A stretch of 64,000 bases of DNA from Agarophyton chilense (Eukaryota > Rhodophyta > Florideophyceae > Gracilariales > Gracilariaceae): contig JARGXX010000120.1 in assembly GCA_030374765.1 (NCBI GenBank), positions 310,001-374,000 on the forward strand, read 5' to 3'. Shown piece by piece: positions 43,321-53,582 of the stretch. Within the stretch, counting starts at the first letter, position 1; each line of letters opens with the position of its first letter. The position numbers were made by a program, and so were the translations under genes. Under the pieces are notes generated by a model. That model saw nothing but the letters and a program-made list of their open reading frames with translations, was not told the origin of the DNA and did not search any database.

Positions 43321-44239
43321 TTTTTGATTCAAAGTCATATACACTTTATGAGTTCGTCTACACGCTTGAATGCTTCATCTCGATTTGATCGCTTTAAGTG
43401 TTCCGCGACAATTATTGAGCCGCAAACAAGAGCAAAAAAGCAACTGTGAGACTTTAATTTGTTTGCTTTTCTTGTACTTCATAGTCCATGAGAGTGGTTC
43501 GTTGGTTTCACTTTTGCAATCCCATAAGGACGAAATCGAAGGATGTTGGAAGAGAGTCCTACCATGCTCAGTAGTAATCTTCGATCCTGGTTTCCTTCAA
43601 ACGCTATTGTTCCCGGTTCAACTGCTCCGATACGTCTCCCAACCTTATGACTTCCACACGCTTCTTGATGGCTTGATCACTTTTTTCGTTTTTATTCGAA
43701 AGAAACAGCATACTGGTCTGTGTTGGCCCATCTCTGGTTCATGAACTTCACAAATGCCTCCATAGAAACAATGAGAGCAGGAATAGATCTTTTCGTAGTA
43801 GCAGATCTGTTTTGCGCGTCTCACGGACTGAAGGTGGTCATTCACCATCTGCCAAAAGTTTTTGTGTTTAAAAAGACGAAAGAGAGTCCCCTGTTCTCTC
43901 CCTTCACCATTTTTCGGATCCAGTCCCAGACGATGATGATACAAAACCCATCTGAGTTTTACACAGGGAACCTGACATTACCCCTCCCAACTCCATCTCT
44001 AGAACTCAAAACCAAAGCAGAATGCATTCTGCAGTTATCCGGAGTCAATCCGTGGCCCAAGATACTCGTAAGGCGAGCTATGGTCTCCAAAACGTCAAGG
44101 AAAGTCGCTTTAAGGGAGATCTTAACCAGTCTATTGAGCTCATCCTTCGATGTTACAACCTCTGTGCTCGACAGCACCGTCTTACTCAGTCACAGAAGGT
44201 TTAGTACTTCGTAAATGTTCTTTATGGGCCAGCCCGCAC
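43321..44239. other. No recognisable gene
   Basis: A 164-codon plus frame (43720-44214) crosses here but resembles nothing I know. It may be the 5' part of the copia-like remnant that follows. Confidence 0.35.
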
Positions 44240-47030
44240 TTTCTTGTTCAACAATTCCAGTGATAATCTGGCATTCGAAGATATGGAAAAGCTTATGGTT
44301 GCCGAGTACAACAGCAACTCTCTCCAGTCGGAACTTACGGCAAGCTTGAGACTGTGAGAATCGACAAGTTCATGGCTGAGAAGGAGATCATTTCTGTCTA
44401 AGAAGGCTTGATAAATATAGTCACTGTCATCGAAGAACTTTCTTCTCAGTGACTTCCGCAATTCCGCTCTCAAGCCCACAAGTTTGGGTAAATGAAGAAG
44501 GATCTACTTGATATTTCATGGTGAAAACTGCCGATCAGCAGCATCGTGACGTCGAAGTATACCTTTAATGGCTTCCTTACCGCTCTTCGCGAAAACCTAC
44601 GGCTGGAAGAAGAAGTTGAAGACGCGAACCGGTCTAACGGGACTCATCTTTTCGAGGGCTAAACCTTCTTTCAAAAATACGGAAGAGACCCAAGGCAAGT
44701 TCGCCAGCATGATTCTCGCAAGGACTTTCGTCATCAGAAGACACTCTATCAGATTTCTACTTTCCGATCTTTTCGTTCGTTTCAAGGATTTTGACGGAGA
44801 AAGGAATGTCACAGGTTTCATGACACTTGGTAGCCCGGCCATCGCTGCAAGCCTGGTTCTATTCGTAGGCAAGTCCGCCATCACTTGAAGAACGGTAAAT
44901 CCACTGTTCACGTCGTTTCTGAGCTAGGTATTGGCAGGGACGGAGAGACCTCTACACCTGATGACGTTTCGGACTCCCGTAATGAAGATAAGCCCGACAG
45001 TAGCGAGAACGAAGTCCGTCTGTTTGACAAACTAACGATGGCAAAGGCTGTCTAAAATGCCCCTGACATGGCATCAACGGGTAAGAAGTGGTATACCAAC
45101 TCTTTAACAGGTTCAATGAAGAGCCGAGTCAATCCTTTCGGATGCCCGGGTCCTCTGGATTTTTAGTAGGGGGACAAGGGAACACGCCTCATCTTCGTCG
45201 CCCGGCCCGGTGGATAGCTTCCCACCGAACCACTCACCCGAGGCGCAAAAAAGTCATTCAGGATGTTGATGTATTGGATTTTTACTTGGGAGCCATTGCT
45301 AAAGGACATGTACGTCCTCGATTACGTGGGTTCTGCATGGATTTTAAAGCACCAAAGTCCGTTTTGGGTATTAAAAAACTATATCGGATGTATTCTGAAT
45401 AGAATGTTCGCACGCCAGGGCTCATGAAAAAACCCCAGTCACGGCGAAATTCCGCTTTGTTGATACCTTCTTCGACTATATTGGTCAAATTGTTCTGCCT
45501 TTGGCGACGCCCGCTAATGTTACTCCTACACTGGTAAACTTGGATGTCGTCAAGGCTAACATACCTGCACTCTTGGATATGGACGTTCTTGACAAAGAAT
45601 CTCTGACAGCTGACACAGTTTCTAATCGGTTGACGAAGCCATCTCGCATTCAAAACGACCACGGGTTGGAACAATTTTTTGACGAATGGTCTATTTAACT
45701 TCGTCAAGCCACAAGTGGACATGCATTTTTTTATAGCTCTACGGACTCAAGTATACTTCACTAGTTCCCAACTGATGAAACTGCACAAGCAGTTCTTTCA
45801 TCCTTCTGCCGGAAAGCTCTTCGAGTTTAAGAAACGAGCTCGCCCGGAAGAATCTACAGCGGAGTCACTGTCCATTCTCAAGTACCTGACGAAGAGATGT
45901 GATGCTTGCCAAAGTATTCATAACGCTACGACTCGTTTTCTAGTTGCCTTAGGGGCTGAGAATGTCCGCTTCAATGAAATCATTCTTCTGGATATCATGC
46001 ATATGGACGGTCAACTGGTGTTGCGCATTGTAAACGAAGGTGCACACTTCTCTGCTGCATGTTTTCTCACAGATGTATCGACAAAGACGGTTTGGCGAAA
46101 GATATTCTTCTGCTTGGCAGATACATCCACTTTACTGCCAAACCGAATGCTGGCTGACCAAGAAACAGCCATCTGTTCATTAACATTGTAGCCCTCTCTA
46201 ATGTTCATGTTGACCGAATCGGGATAGAAGCGCACTCAAGTCTTGGCATGGGCGAAAGGTATCACCGGCATCTACAGCAGAGGTATCGCAAGATACTCTC
46301 CTAGTAATTTTCAACAGACCCTTAAGCTGCCCTTTATGTTGCAGTCAAAGAAACGAAATGTGTCTTAGAACCTGAATCAAAATATCACAACTTGCACAGG
46401 CCACTGGGGAGCTATTTGAAAGGGAAAAGGTGAAGACTATCAGGCAACTGAAATGAGCTGTTCGTTATGCTAAATCAAACCCGTATCGCTTTGTGAACCT
46501 CCTTTGAAGCAGGAATCCTTACAAATTGTTTACTTTTCGGGGGTTTCTTTCGCCAACAATCGTGAATTGTCTTCGGAATTAGGGCACATCTGCTTTTCGG
46601 TGACGACACCGAAATGGAGGCTCCTATTCATTTTAGATGCAACAAATCTAAAAGACTTACCCTGCTGAGCCATGGCAGGTGAATTAATCGCCTTCAGCGA
46701 CCTCTTTGATGTTGTAGCGACATTGGCAGATAACCTAGGCCACATCATAAGGAAATGACTCCCATTATCTCTGTTTACCGATAGAAAGTCCCTATTTTGT
46801 GTGATATCCAATGGCTCACTCACATTGGAAAACGAATTGTGCTTGAAATCGCTGCTGCTTCAGAAACATTCAAAAAAGAAGGTCTACCTCTAATATTTGT
46901 TTCGTGAGACATTCAAAGAATATAGCTGAAAGCCTTACGAAATCGATGCAACAGGCAGCAACAAGGGAAGTCATTTCAACTGGTGTCCTAGATGTACTCC
47001 CAGAGCAACGGATTGTACGCAACTAAGACG
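44240..47030 (+). pseudogene. Ty1/copia-like gag-pol remnant lacking RT
   Basis: Read on plus with many shifts. A gag-like part (about 44.25-45.05 kb) has FEDMEKLMVAEYN and, near 44.86, HHLKNGKSTVHVVSEL after a ruined zinc knuckle. The protease part has DFKAPKSVLG where D-T-G-A-P would be expected (near 45.34), then IPALLDMDVLDKESL. The integrase (45.68-46.3 kb) has H-x3-H... (KLHKQFFHPS) and CDACQ, then LLDIMHMDG, LADQETAI and GIEAHSSLGMGERYHRHL. RT motifs are missing. RNase H-like pieces follow (about 46.6-46.9), ending NIAESLTKSMQQAA and TGVLDVLPEQRIVR near 47.02. Integrase before RNase H is the copia order. Confidence 0.65.
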
Positions 47031-47046
47031 GAACCAGAAGATGATT

Positions 47047-47567
47047 TTACTTGATAGGGTAAGAAGTCTTAAGTAGTGGTACATCAGCGATGTATACTTC
47101 TTCCGTATCATCTCCGCTACTCGCTTTGAGTGCTGCTTCGTATAGCCGTATCGCTTTCCTTTCTTCGATGTGGACTATCTCGCCTCGTTTGCCGTCGACC
47201 ATCAGGCAACGTTCAACGTCGATACCGGCACGCATTCTCACTTTCAATATTCCTTCCATTTGCATCGCAATCCATTCAAACTTGTTTGTCTTAAACTTTC
47301 CATCGCAAACCTTGGCAATGTTGAGACTTCGTTCAACTTTTTGAAGGGCAGGCTAGCAGGATCCGATCTATTGGCATGGCAATTCGTTGCCTGCAATCGC
47401 ATTCGCCGCCCCGCTTGTTCATTTGCAAGCTTTTCACTGGCATCAGCGATAGCCAAAGAGAGACAGAGTCCTTCCGCATTCTTTCCAATGATCGAATGTA
47501 CATACTCGACGAATAATTTGAGCGCAATTTGGCTTTTTCCACGTGCTCCGGGTCCTACTTTTGTCAA
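47047..47567 (-). pseudogene. Two overlapping minus frames, possible host gene fragment
   Basis: Frame 47567-47244 (IALKLFVEYVHSII, LAIADASEKLANEQAGRR) and frame 47265-47047 (IEERKAIRLYEAALKASSGDD) overlap by 22 bases in different frames, so one gene with a shift or an intron is possible. The helical KAI-LYEAALKA pattern recalls an MIT domain, but weakly. It could be a copied host gene or chance. Confidence 0.3.
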
Positions 47568-48067
47568 TTAGAACCCGGGGCTGTGTAAGAATCATTGGAA
47601 AACAGTGCTTCGCACTACGTTTGTCGCTCTTCAGTAGTTCCGCTTAGTGGTATGAAACATAGGTAACTCAGGAATAGTTCTGGAGTGGGATCGCTTTGTT
47701 TCACCGGATACGCTATACGTTACGTTTTGTTAAAGACTGTAGCGTAGAAATGTCGATTCTAAAAAAATAGATACGGTACAGTTCTGCCCGCTCTAAATGG
47801 CAGACGAACGCCCCGCCGCAAACACACGCCCGTTTACTACGGAGTAATGGCCAGCCACGACCTTTTCCATTCCGAATTGGTTGCTGGCGCTATCGCTTTC
47901 GCTCGCACCACTTTGGTTGCCTGTGGGAATCGATGCTATTCGTATATGGGATAAGACGTCACCCGTAAGTCTAGTCTGTGCCACGAAAGGTGCTGTAGGG
48001 CAGATTTGACAATGCACGAACGTCGTGGATGGTCACTGCGGTCCCAGATCAAGAAATGGAAGAAGTT
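47568..48067. other. No gene seen (about 500 bp)
   Basis: A 74-codon minus frame (48017-47793) is the longest; I do not recognise it. Confidence 0.4.
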
Positions 48068-48770
48068 TCCAATTTAGCTATGGACTGTGGCCTGCAAGTG
48101 ATCTGGTGCATCTCCTAAATGCGCCGAGCATTAATTTATTTCAATTATTTTTCTTTAGCCCGCCGGCGAGTAGCGTCGGCCTGCAAAGGCACCGCATCGT
48201 AAATTACTCTTTCTCTGACATCCACTTCACTACAATTACTGTTGATCAAGACGGGTACGGGTGTCTACGCACCGCTCTATCGTGTGGGAAAGAGAATAGG
48301 CACAAAGACCTTGAAAGTTCCGTCGAAGGATGCCTCCGGACTCGATATCTTCAATCGGGTCCGGGCTTTTATAATGCCACGTTCGGGCATATGCCCAAAG
48401 AGGGTCCTGCCTCTTTGGGCTGCTATAACCCAACTGCTTTGGGTTACGAAAGTGCTACTTCTACTCTACGACCTAATACGGCTAGGCCGTTCGAATTAAT
48501 GACCAGTCTAGCCAATACTAGTATGCGTAGCCATCAACAATTACCTTGTAGTTAGGCCGAATAACTTGTAAAGAAAGCTCCTGAAAGCATTTCTACTGGA
48601 AGCGAAGAGAGGCTTCTCACCAGTGTCAATTTGTTCCTTCGCTTTTTATTTTTCTCTCCATACCCATCGTTTCCTACCAATGATTTGATCGGACAAATTC
48701 TGTGAAGGGTACAGTGGTGACAGGTATTCTAACATTTATTGCATCATACTATCTGTAGCCTATGTTCACT
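48068..48770 (+). repeat. Dispersed repeat R1, copy 2, with an LTR insertion
   Basis: The same sequence as 42950-43320 with several scattered differences, interrupted by 48240-48539. The uninterrupted first copy shows the empty site (CAATTACTGTGTAGG). Confidence 0.7.
48240..48539. repeat. Solo LTR, family E (300 bp), copia-like ends
   Basis: TGTTGATC...CCATCAACA with inverted ends TGTTGAT/ATCAACA, typical of copia LTRs, flanked by a perfect ATTAC duplication (48235-48239 and 48540-48544). The empty site in R1 copy 1 confirms the insertion. Strand cannot be told. Confidence 0.8.
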
Positions 48771-49480
48771 ACTTTGTTTTTGCTCCTTCAGCCTTAATGG
48801 CACCTACCCAGATTCTTGGCATTGATTCAACAAAAATGTCAACAACTTTAAAGCTGATTTTGTCCCAACAATTCTCAGTACAACGTTTTCCTTTCAAAAA
48901 CTGTATTGAAAGCTTTTCCTGCCCAAAACCCATCTGAGCCACCACTCCCCAGATATTTTTGATACAGTTTCAAACAAAAGAGCGTGCAGACCATTCTCTT
49001 ACGGATATATTTAAACTATTAAACCACTGTTTCATAACATTTGACTTTTGTACTGGGGCATTATTCTTCTGAAAAATAAAATCTTAAGAATACATACAGT
49101 ATGAAATAAGTACTAAATGTCTTTTCAATACTTTGGCATACAGTTCGACGAAATTTGAGTCTCAATAAAGACAATTGCAGTCTTTCTTTCTTCACTAATT
49201 CTAGCCATAACCATAACTGAGGCCTCATCAGAATGTCTTGATCACAACATTTTTTTCTGTTTTGTAAAAATCATGCTACTATAAATTTTAGAAATCTAAG
49301 CGGTCATGGGTTTTTATCAGAAAATATAATTTGGTTCTTTTGAGTTCTCGAGAGAAAAAAGTCAGCATACCATTTTACTTGAATCTTTTTTTATGTCTTT
49401 CAAACAAAACGCACGCTTTGTTCATATTTGAATAATTGAATAAATTTTGATGCTTCACTGAACGCCATATTCTACATATT
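48771..49480 (-). pseudogene. Tc1/mariner transposase remnant 2
   Basis: Minus-strand pieces correspond to remnant 1: FQKNNAPVQKSN (near 49060), MKQWFNSLNISVREWSARS, then IKNIWGVVAQMG and a C-terminal part ending near 48.8 kb. The catalytic Asp of QQDNAP is Asn here and stops abound. It is older than remnant 1. Confidence 0.65.
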
Positions 49481-50933
49481 AAAACGCTTAAGATATGTTT
49501 TGTTAAACGTTTTTTGCATGACGCAGTATTGTGCTATAGCTGGAGTTTCATTTCACGTTTGTAAACATTTGCACGAGAAAAAGGACCTGTAGAATTTCCA
49601 ATCCCGCACGAAGTAAAATTTTGGATAAATATACTTTTAGGTTTTGAGCTGCGTTTTTATTTTCGAGCAGTGTCCGCTGTAATAATTCCTTCATTGTCAA
49701 AACAAATGATTTGCGCCTATTTGTGGCATGAAATAGGCGGTCTGCGAAACAAAATAGGGTTCTTTATGGTGTACAAGATATCTTTTTCAAACCCTGTTTT
49801 TGACTTAAAGGTTTAATTTTGCAAAGCATTTGGTCTACAGTACAAGTATTGGATTTCGGCGCAGTGTTGGACTGATTATATGATTATACTACTCACTGTA
49901 CTTCCCCGGCGGGCAACACAAGAACCCTTTTAAATCAAATCACGTACGAAGTGGTGATTATAACCAAAATGGAATTGAAAAGTTGTATAAGTGTCTGTGG
50001 ATTATTTACCGATGAGCTGCTGCAACAGCTTCAAAAAAAGGGCAATCTTTTTCCATTCAGACGCAGGAAATTCTTACGCTGCGCTTCAAGGGCAAAATGG
50101 CGTGTCAATGTCATTGTAAAGCAGACACTTTTTCTTCTGAAGCATGTAATGGTTCCATTTTTGGGCGTTAAGTACGTTTTCATCGCCACCACAGTAGTCG
50201 ATGTTCACGAAATAATCTGTGAAAACATGTTTTTGAATAGCATAAAGATGTAATAGATTCTGTGCGCATGCTTCTTATTTTGCAATAGTATTGGCCTGGC
50301 GGTTTTCATAAACGTTTCTACTGCGTTTTCACAGACCCAGACGTTTTTCAAACGTTTTAGTTTTAATATCAGGCTCCGGAAGAGCTTCATCGCTTCAAAA
50401 ATATAGCCGTTTTCTTCCAGTTTCCAAGTTGGAACGGTATCACGAATTTTCTTAAAAAAACAGCTTGTTAAAAAGTTCAATACCATTTTTGTTTTTTTGT
50501 TTCTTTCTACAGTTCTCATTGATGGATCATGAACGCTTCTTTGCACGTTTTTTCTTTGCGCTAACGGCTTCTCTTCGCCTTTTTTTCTCGTCACAGTTGC
50601 TCTGTCTCTGAAATACATTTGCCTCCTGCTCTTTTATTTCATGCTATCTGTCTTCGTCTTGATTTTTCTGCAGTCCTAGTTATTAGATGCCTTTTTTCTG
50701 TAGAAGATGTGTTTTTCTCTGCTTTTGTTGCTTTTGTTCTCGATAGATTCATCTTCTCGCTTCTGATTCTTAAATGTTTTCTTCCCCGTCATTTCTGCTG
50801 CCTTTTTCTGTTCACAGCAAGATTTTCTATATGCGAGATAAATGGCTAGCACTTTTTTCGATATGGTTATGCGATGAAATGAGCAATGCTCAATCTTTCG
50901 CTCTCTTTTCGACGTTGGAGTAGGATCGGAAAT
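49481..50933. other. AT-rich DNA, no gene seen (about 1.45 kb)
   Basis: Many T-runs and short frames on both strands (for example 49951-50253 plus and 50618-50205 minus); none looks like a protein family. Confidence 0.5.
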
Positions 50934-51502
50934 TGTAGTACTACACTACCACCAATGGCTGAGTGGGGAAGTAGTATGTACCGAGGGTAGCGGCGGTAGA
51001 GTCCAGCCACTGGGGGTGATAATCCACTGGGGTCTACTTGAGTCGTGGGCACCTTTTGACCAGCGGGCGCAATGGGCGGGCGTTAACTGAGGACCCTACA
51101 GGACGGGTGGCACTCGTAACGATGGCTTGGAAGCCCGTGTCCTCTGGAACTTTGGGGTAAGTTGAAGACGGAGGTGGTGCTTGCCTTTACTTCCTCAGTG
51201 GCGGGCTGCACTCAAGCCACTAATATAGTAGGCGAGGCGCTCAGGTCCACTGGTAAACTACCATAAAAAATTTAAAAAAATATCCTACTCCCTCTGGGCG
51301 CACTGCCTTACAGTGCCAGGTCCACCGGAGGTCACCGGTCTGATCTCCTGCTCCCGTGTGCATATCTCCACGTGGCCACTGGGTGGGGTTGCCAACCGCT
51401 GCTCCTGCCGTGCGCGTACTTTGGTGCTCGACCGCCGCACCACTTTGGGACTCCTCGTCCGACACTCTACATCGCTACCGTCCTTAGGCCCATTGTACTA
51501 CA
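50934..51502 (-). repeat. 3' LTR of element F (569 bp)
   Basis: Perfect 8-base inverted ends TGTAGTAC/GTACTACA. CACGTG at 51369-51374. Confidence 0.92.
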
Positions 51503-51517
51503 GACTCCCCTCCTTAG
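51503..51517 (-). other. Polypurine tract of element F
   Basis: Read on minus, CTAAGGAGGGGAGTC directly precedes the 3' LTR; the core resembles the AGGAGGGGGA tract of element B. Confidence 0.75.
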
Positions 51518-51539
51518 ATTCGGCCGTCTCGGCCGTGCG

Positions 51540-52584
51540 GTTGATGCCAGTGGACTTGCTTCCCCAAGGAACGCCCCTGGTAGGTCGTGTCAGCGACTTA
51601 CGGCCGCGTATAGCGTCACCCAGACTGTACCATGCTGCAGAGAGCGTCCCATGGCATTACCATTGGTCACCGGCCCCTTTAGCGCGCACGCGGAGGTTTC
51701 TCTGCCACGGGGCTACGTGCCGTGCGTGCGGGTTAAATGGGCAGTTGCATCTATCCGTCAGATCGGGCGCGTGGTGCCCATGACCAATCGGTACCTTCTT
51801 CCTGGGGCGGCGTACCGCTGGATCCCGTCGGTCGCTTTCATTCGTCCAGCTGCGTTCCCTCACAATTGGTCTTCCTTTCAGCGCGTCCTTTGGGCCGTGA
51901 TGACGGCAAGACCTATGGCGCGAAGCCTCTGTTGGCTACTCCCGTGGACGTTCCCTGCCGCGACATCGCGGATTGCTATCCTCCGGCCATCGGGTTCGAC
52001 GTCGCTTGCCTCAGGCCTCAGATCTTCGGGGCCCCTGTGGTGCCTGAACCAGCGTCCTCATGGACGCCCTACATGGAACCTCCGACGGTCGGGCTTCACG
52101 AGTCGTTCAACAGTCCACCGGCCGCTGGTACTGATCCCGGAACGTCCTTTGCGGTCACCGTTGCTGCTACTCCCTCGGTCGCTCCTGTGATTCCTCGCGC
52201 GCATGTTTTCCCTATGGCCGTAACGCAAGCATACGACGAGCTCGTCGCCGCTTGCCGTGCCGTCGGGGCCACCGAGGCCATTGGAGTTGTCGAGGTCTTG
52301 AAGGCCGCGCAATCGTAGGTGCGTTGGGCGTCGCGGTAGATTCCGTCGTGGGTAAGAACCAGGAGGTCAAAAAGGCATTGGCGTCCATCCTGGAGAAGAA
52401 CGCAAAGGTTCTCTCGAACTCCGTAGCGGCCCATATGGATAACCGTTTCGGACTGAGCCTTACGGACACCGAGAACTTCTCGGCCAACTCGACCGCCTCG
52501 GGTCACAACCCCCTCCACAAACGCTCCCGCATGGGTCATTCCAGTGGTCCGTCGTCCTTTTGGGCTAGCACGAATGTCCAATAA
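51540..52584 (+). pseudogene. Antisense frame in element F, broken, unknown function
   Basis: On the strand opposite gag-pol, between the 3' LTR and pol, three frames succeed one another: about 51600-51890 (ALPLVTGPFSAHAEV, SIRQIGRVVPMTNRYLLPG), about 51890-52310 (KTYGAKPLLATPVDVP, Pro-rich, AYDELVAACRAVGATEAI) and about 52300-52584 (KNQEVKKALASILEKNAKV, then MDNRFGLSLT, ending ASTNVQ). The pieces fit one protein with two shifts, ending in a helical charged region. I see no sequence similarity to the antisense ORFs of A and B, but position and direction are the same. A 213-codon minus frame (52737-52096) overlaps and is the rival reading. Confidence 0.45.
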
Positions 52585-53582
52585 AGGGTTTCCCAGGGGT
52601 CTAGCTCCTTCTTTCCAATGTCCTGGTAGGTCAATTGCTGTTTGACGTGGCCATGTTCGACCTTCTGGCCTTGGCGCTGCGCTGCCGTCCGGCGGTTCTT
52701 CCTCTGCAGGGTCCATCCCGGAGGTCTGTGAGGTCACCTGTCCTATTGAGCGTTGTCAGAGCGCGTTTCCTTGGGCCATCGGTGGGGACTGGGTGAGTTC
52801 CCGCGGAGAAGTCCGTCCATTGGGCCCTAGCACTACAATAGATTCCCGTGGTCCCTCCTTCGGGAAGTCTAACCGTAGGTCCAAGACGTTGGTTTGCGCT
52901 CGTCAGACCCGTGGAGGCTGCGTCCTACCACCCTCATCCGTTGGTCGGGAACCGCCGTCTTCTTCGCGACGCACCACACCGGCCAAGCGGGGAAGGAACA
53001 GCGAGCGGTGCCCGTGGCGGCGGTTTGCTCGGTGCGCCGTGGCACGCGCAGATGCCTATTGGTGGGAGGCGGATCGCGTGTCGCGCGTCCAAAACCTGTA
53101 GTCCGGGACGCTCCCCTTCTTAGGACAGATGAACAGCGCTGCAGAATAAAGTCCGAAAAGCGTGTTCCAGAGGCAGAGGCATTGCCGCAAGCGGGAACCA
53201 GCCGGCGGTTCATTAAATAAAGTAATTGACCAATTTTTTGAGAAAATCGAATGCCCGCTGGCAGTGTGCTGGCGCGCTCTTCAGAAAATCGCCTCCAGTG
53301 GGTCAGAAAGGCCTTTTGAGGAGAGTCCAAATCCGGTGTCCGTTGGTCTCTGCGCGGCTTAGGTTCGGGGATGCGGCCGTTTTTTGTTTTGGGCCGAAAT
53401 CCGGGGTTGCACGGCATCTCAAAAAATTGACGCAATTCCGACGTCTGATGTTTTGAGTGCCGCGCGCCCCGGGAAGCCTCACGCGCGATCATCCTGAAGG
53501 TGTTGTCCAAAGGCGGCGACACCAATTCCATTGGTCTTACACGTATGAGGGCGGCGGTTCGCTCGGCGGGCCGTGCAGCTGC
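52585..53582. other. Element F internal non-coding or decayed region with a duplication
   Basis: About 1 kb between the antisense frame and the pol stop. A roughly 110-bp segment at about 53020-53130 recurs imperfectly at about 53543-53650 (shared GGCGGCGGTT-GCTCGG and GCCTATTGG-GGGAG blocks), the second copy overlapping the pol C-terminus. The 220-codon minus frame 53531-52869 looks like chance. Confidence 0.5.

Noticed and set aside
46530-46823. 97-codon minus frame
   Set aside because: It lies opposite the RNase H-like remnant of the copia-like element, which better explains the sequence.
52869-53531. 220-codon minus frame in element F
   Set aside because: Arg/Pro/Thr-rich, overlaps a duplicated segment, no homology to other elements; probably chance in GC-rich DNA.
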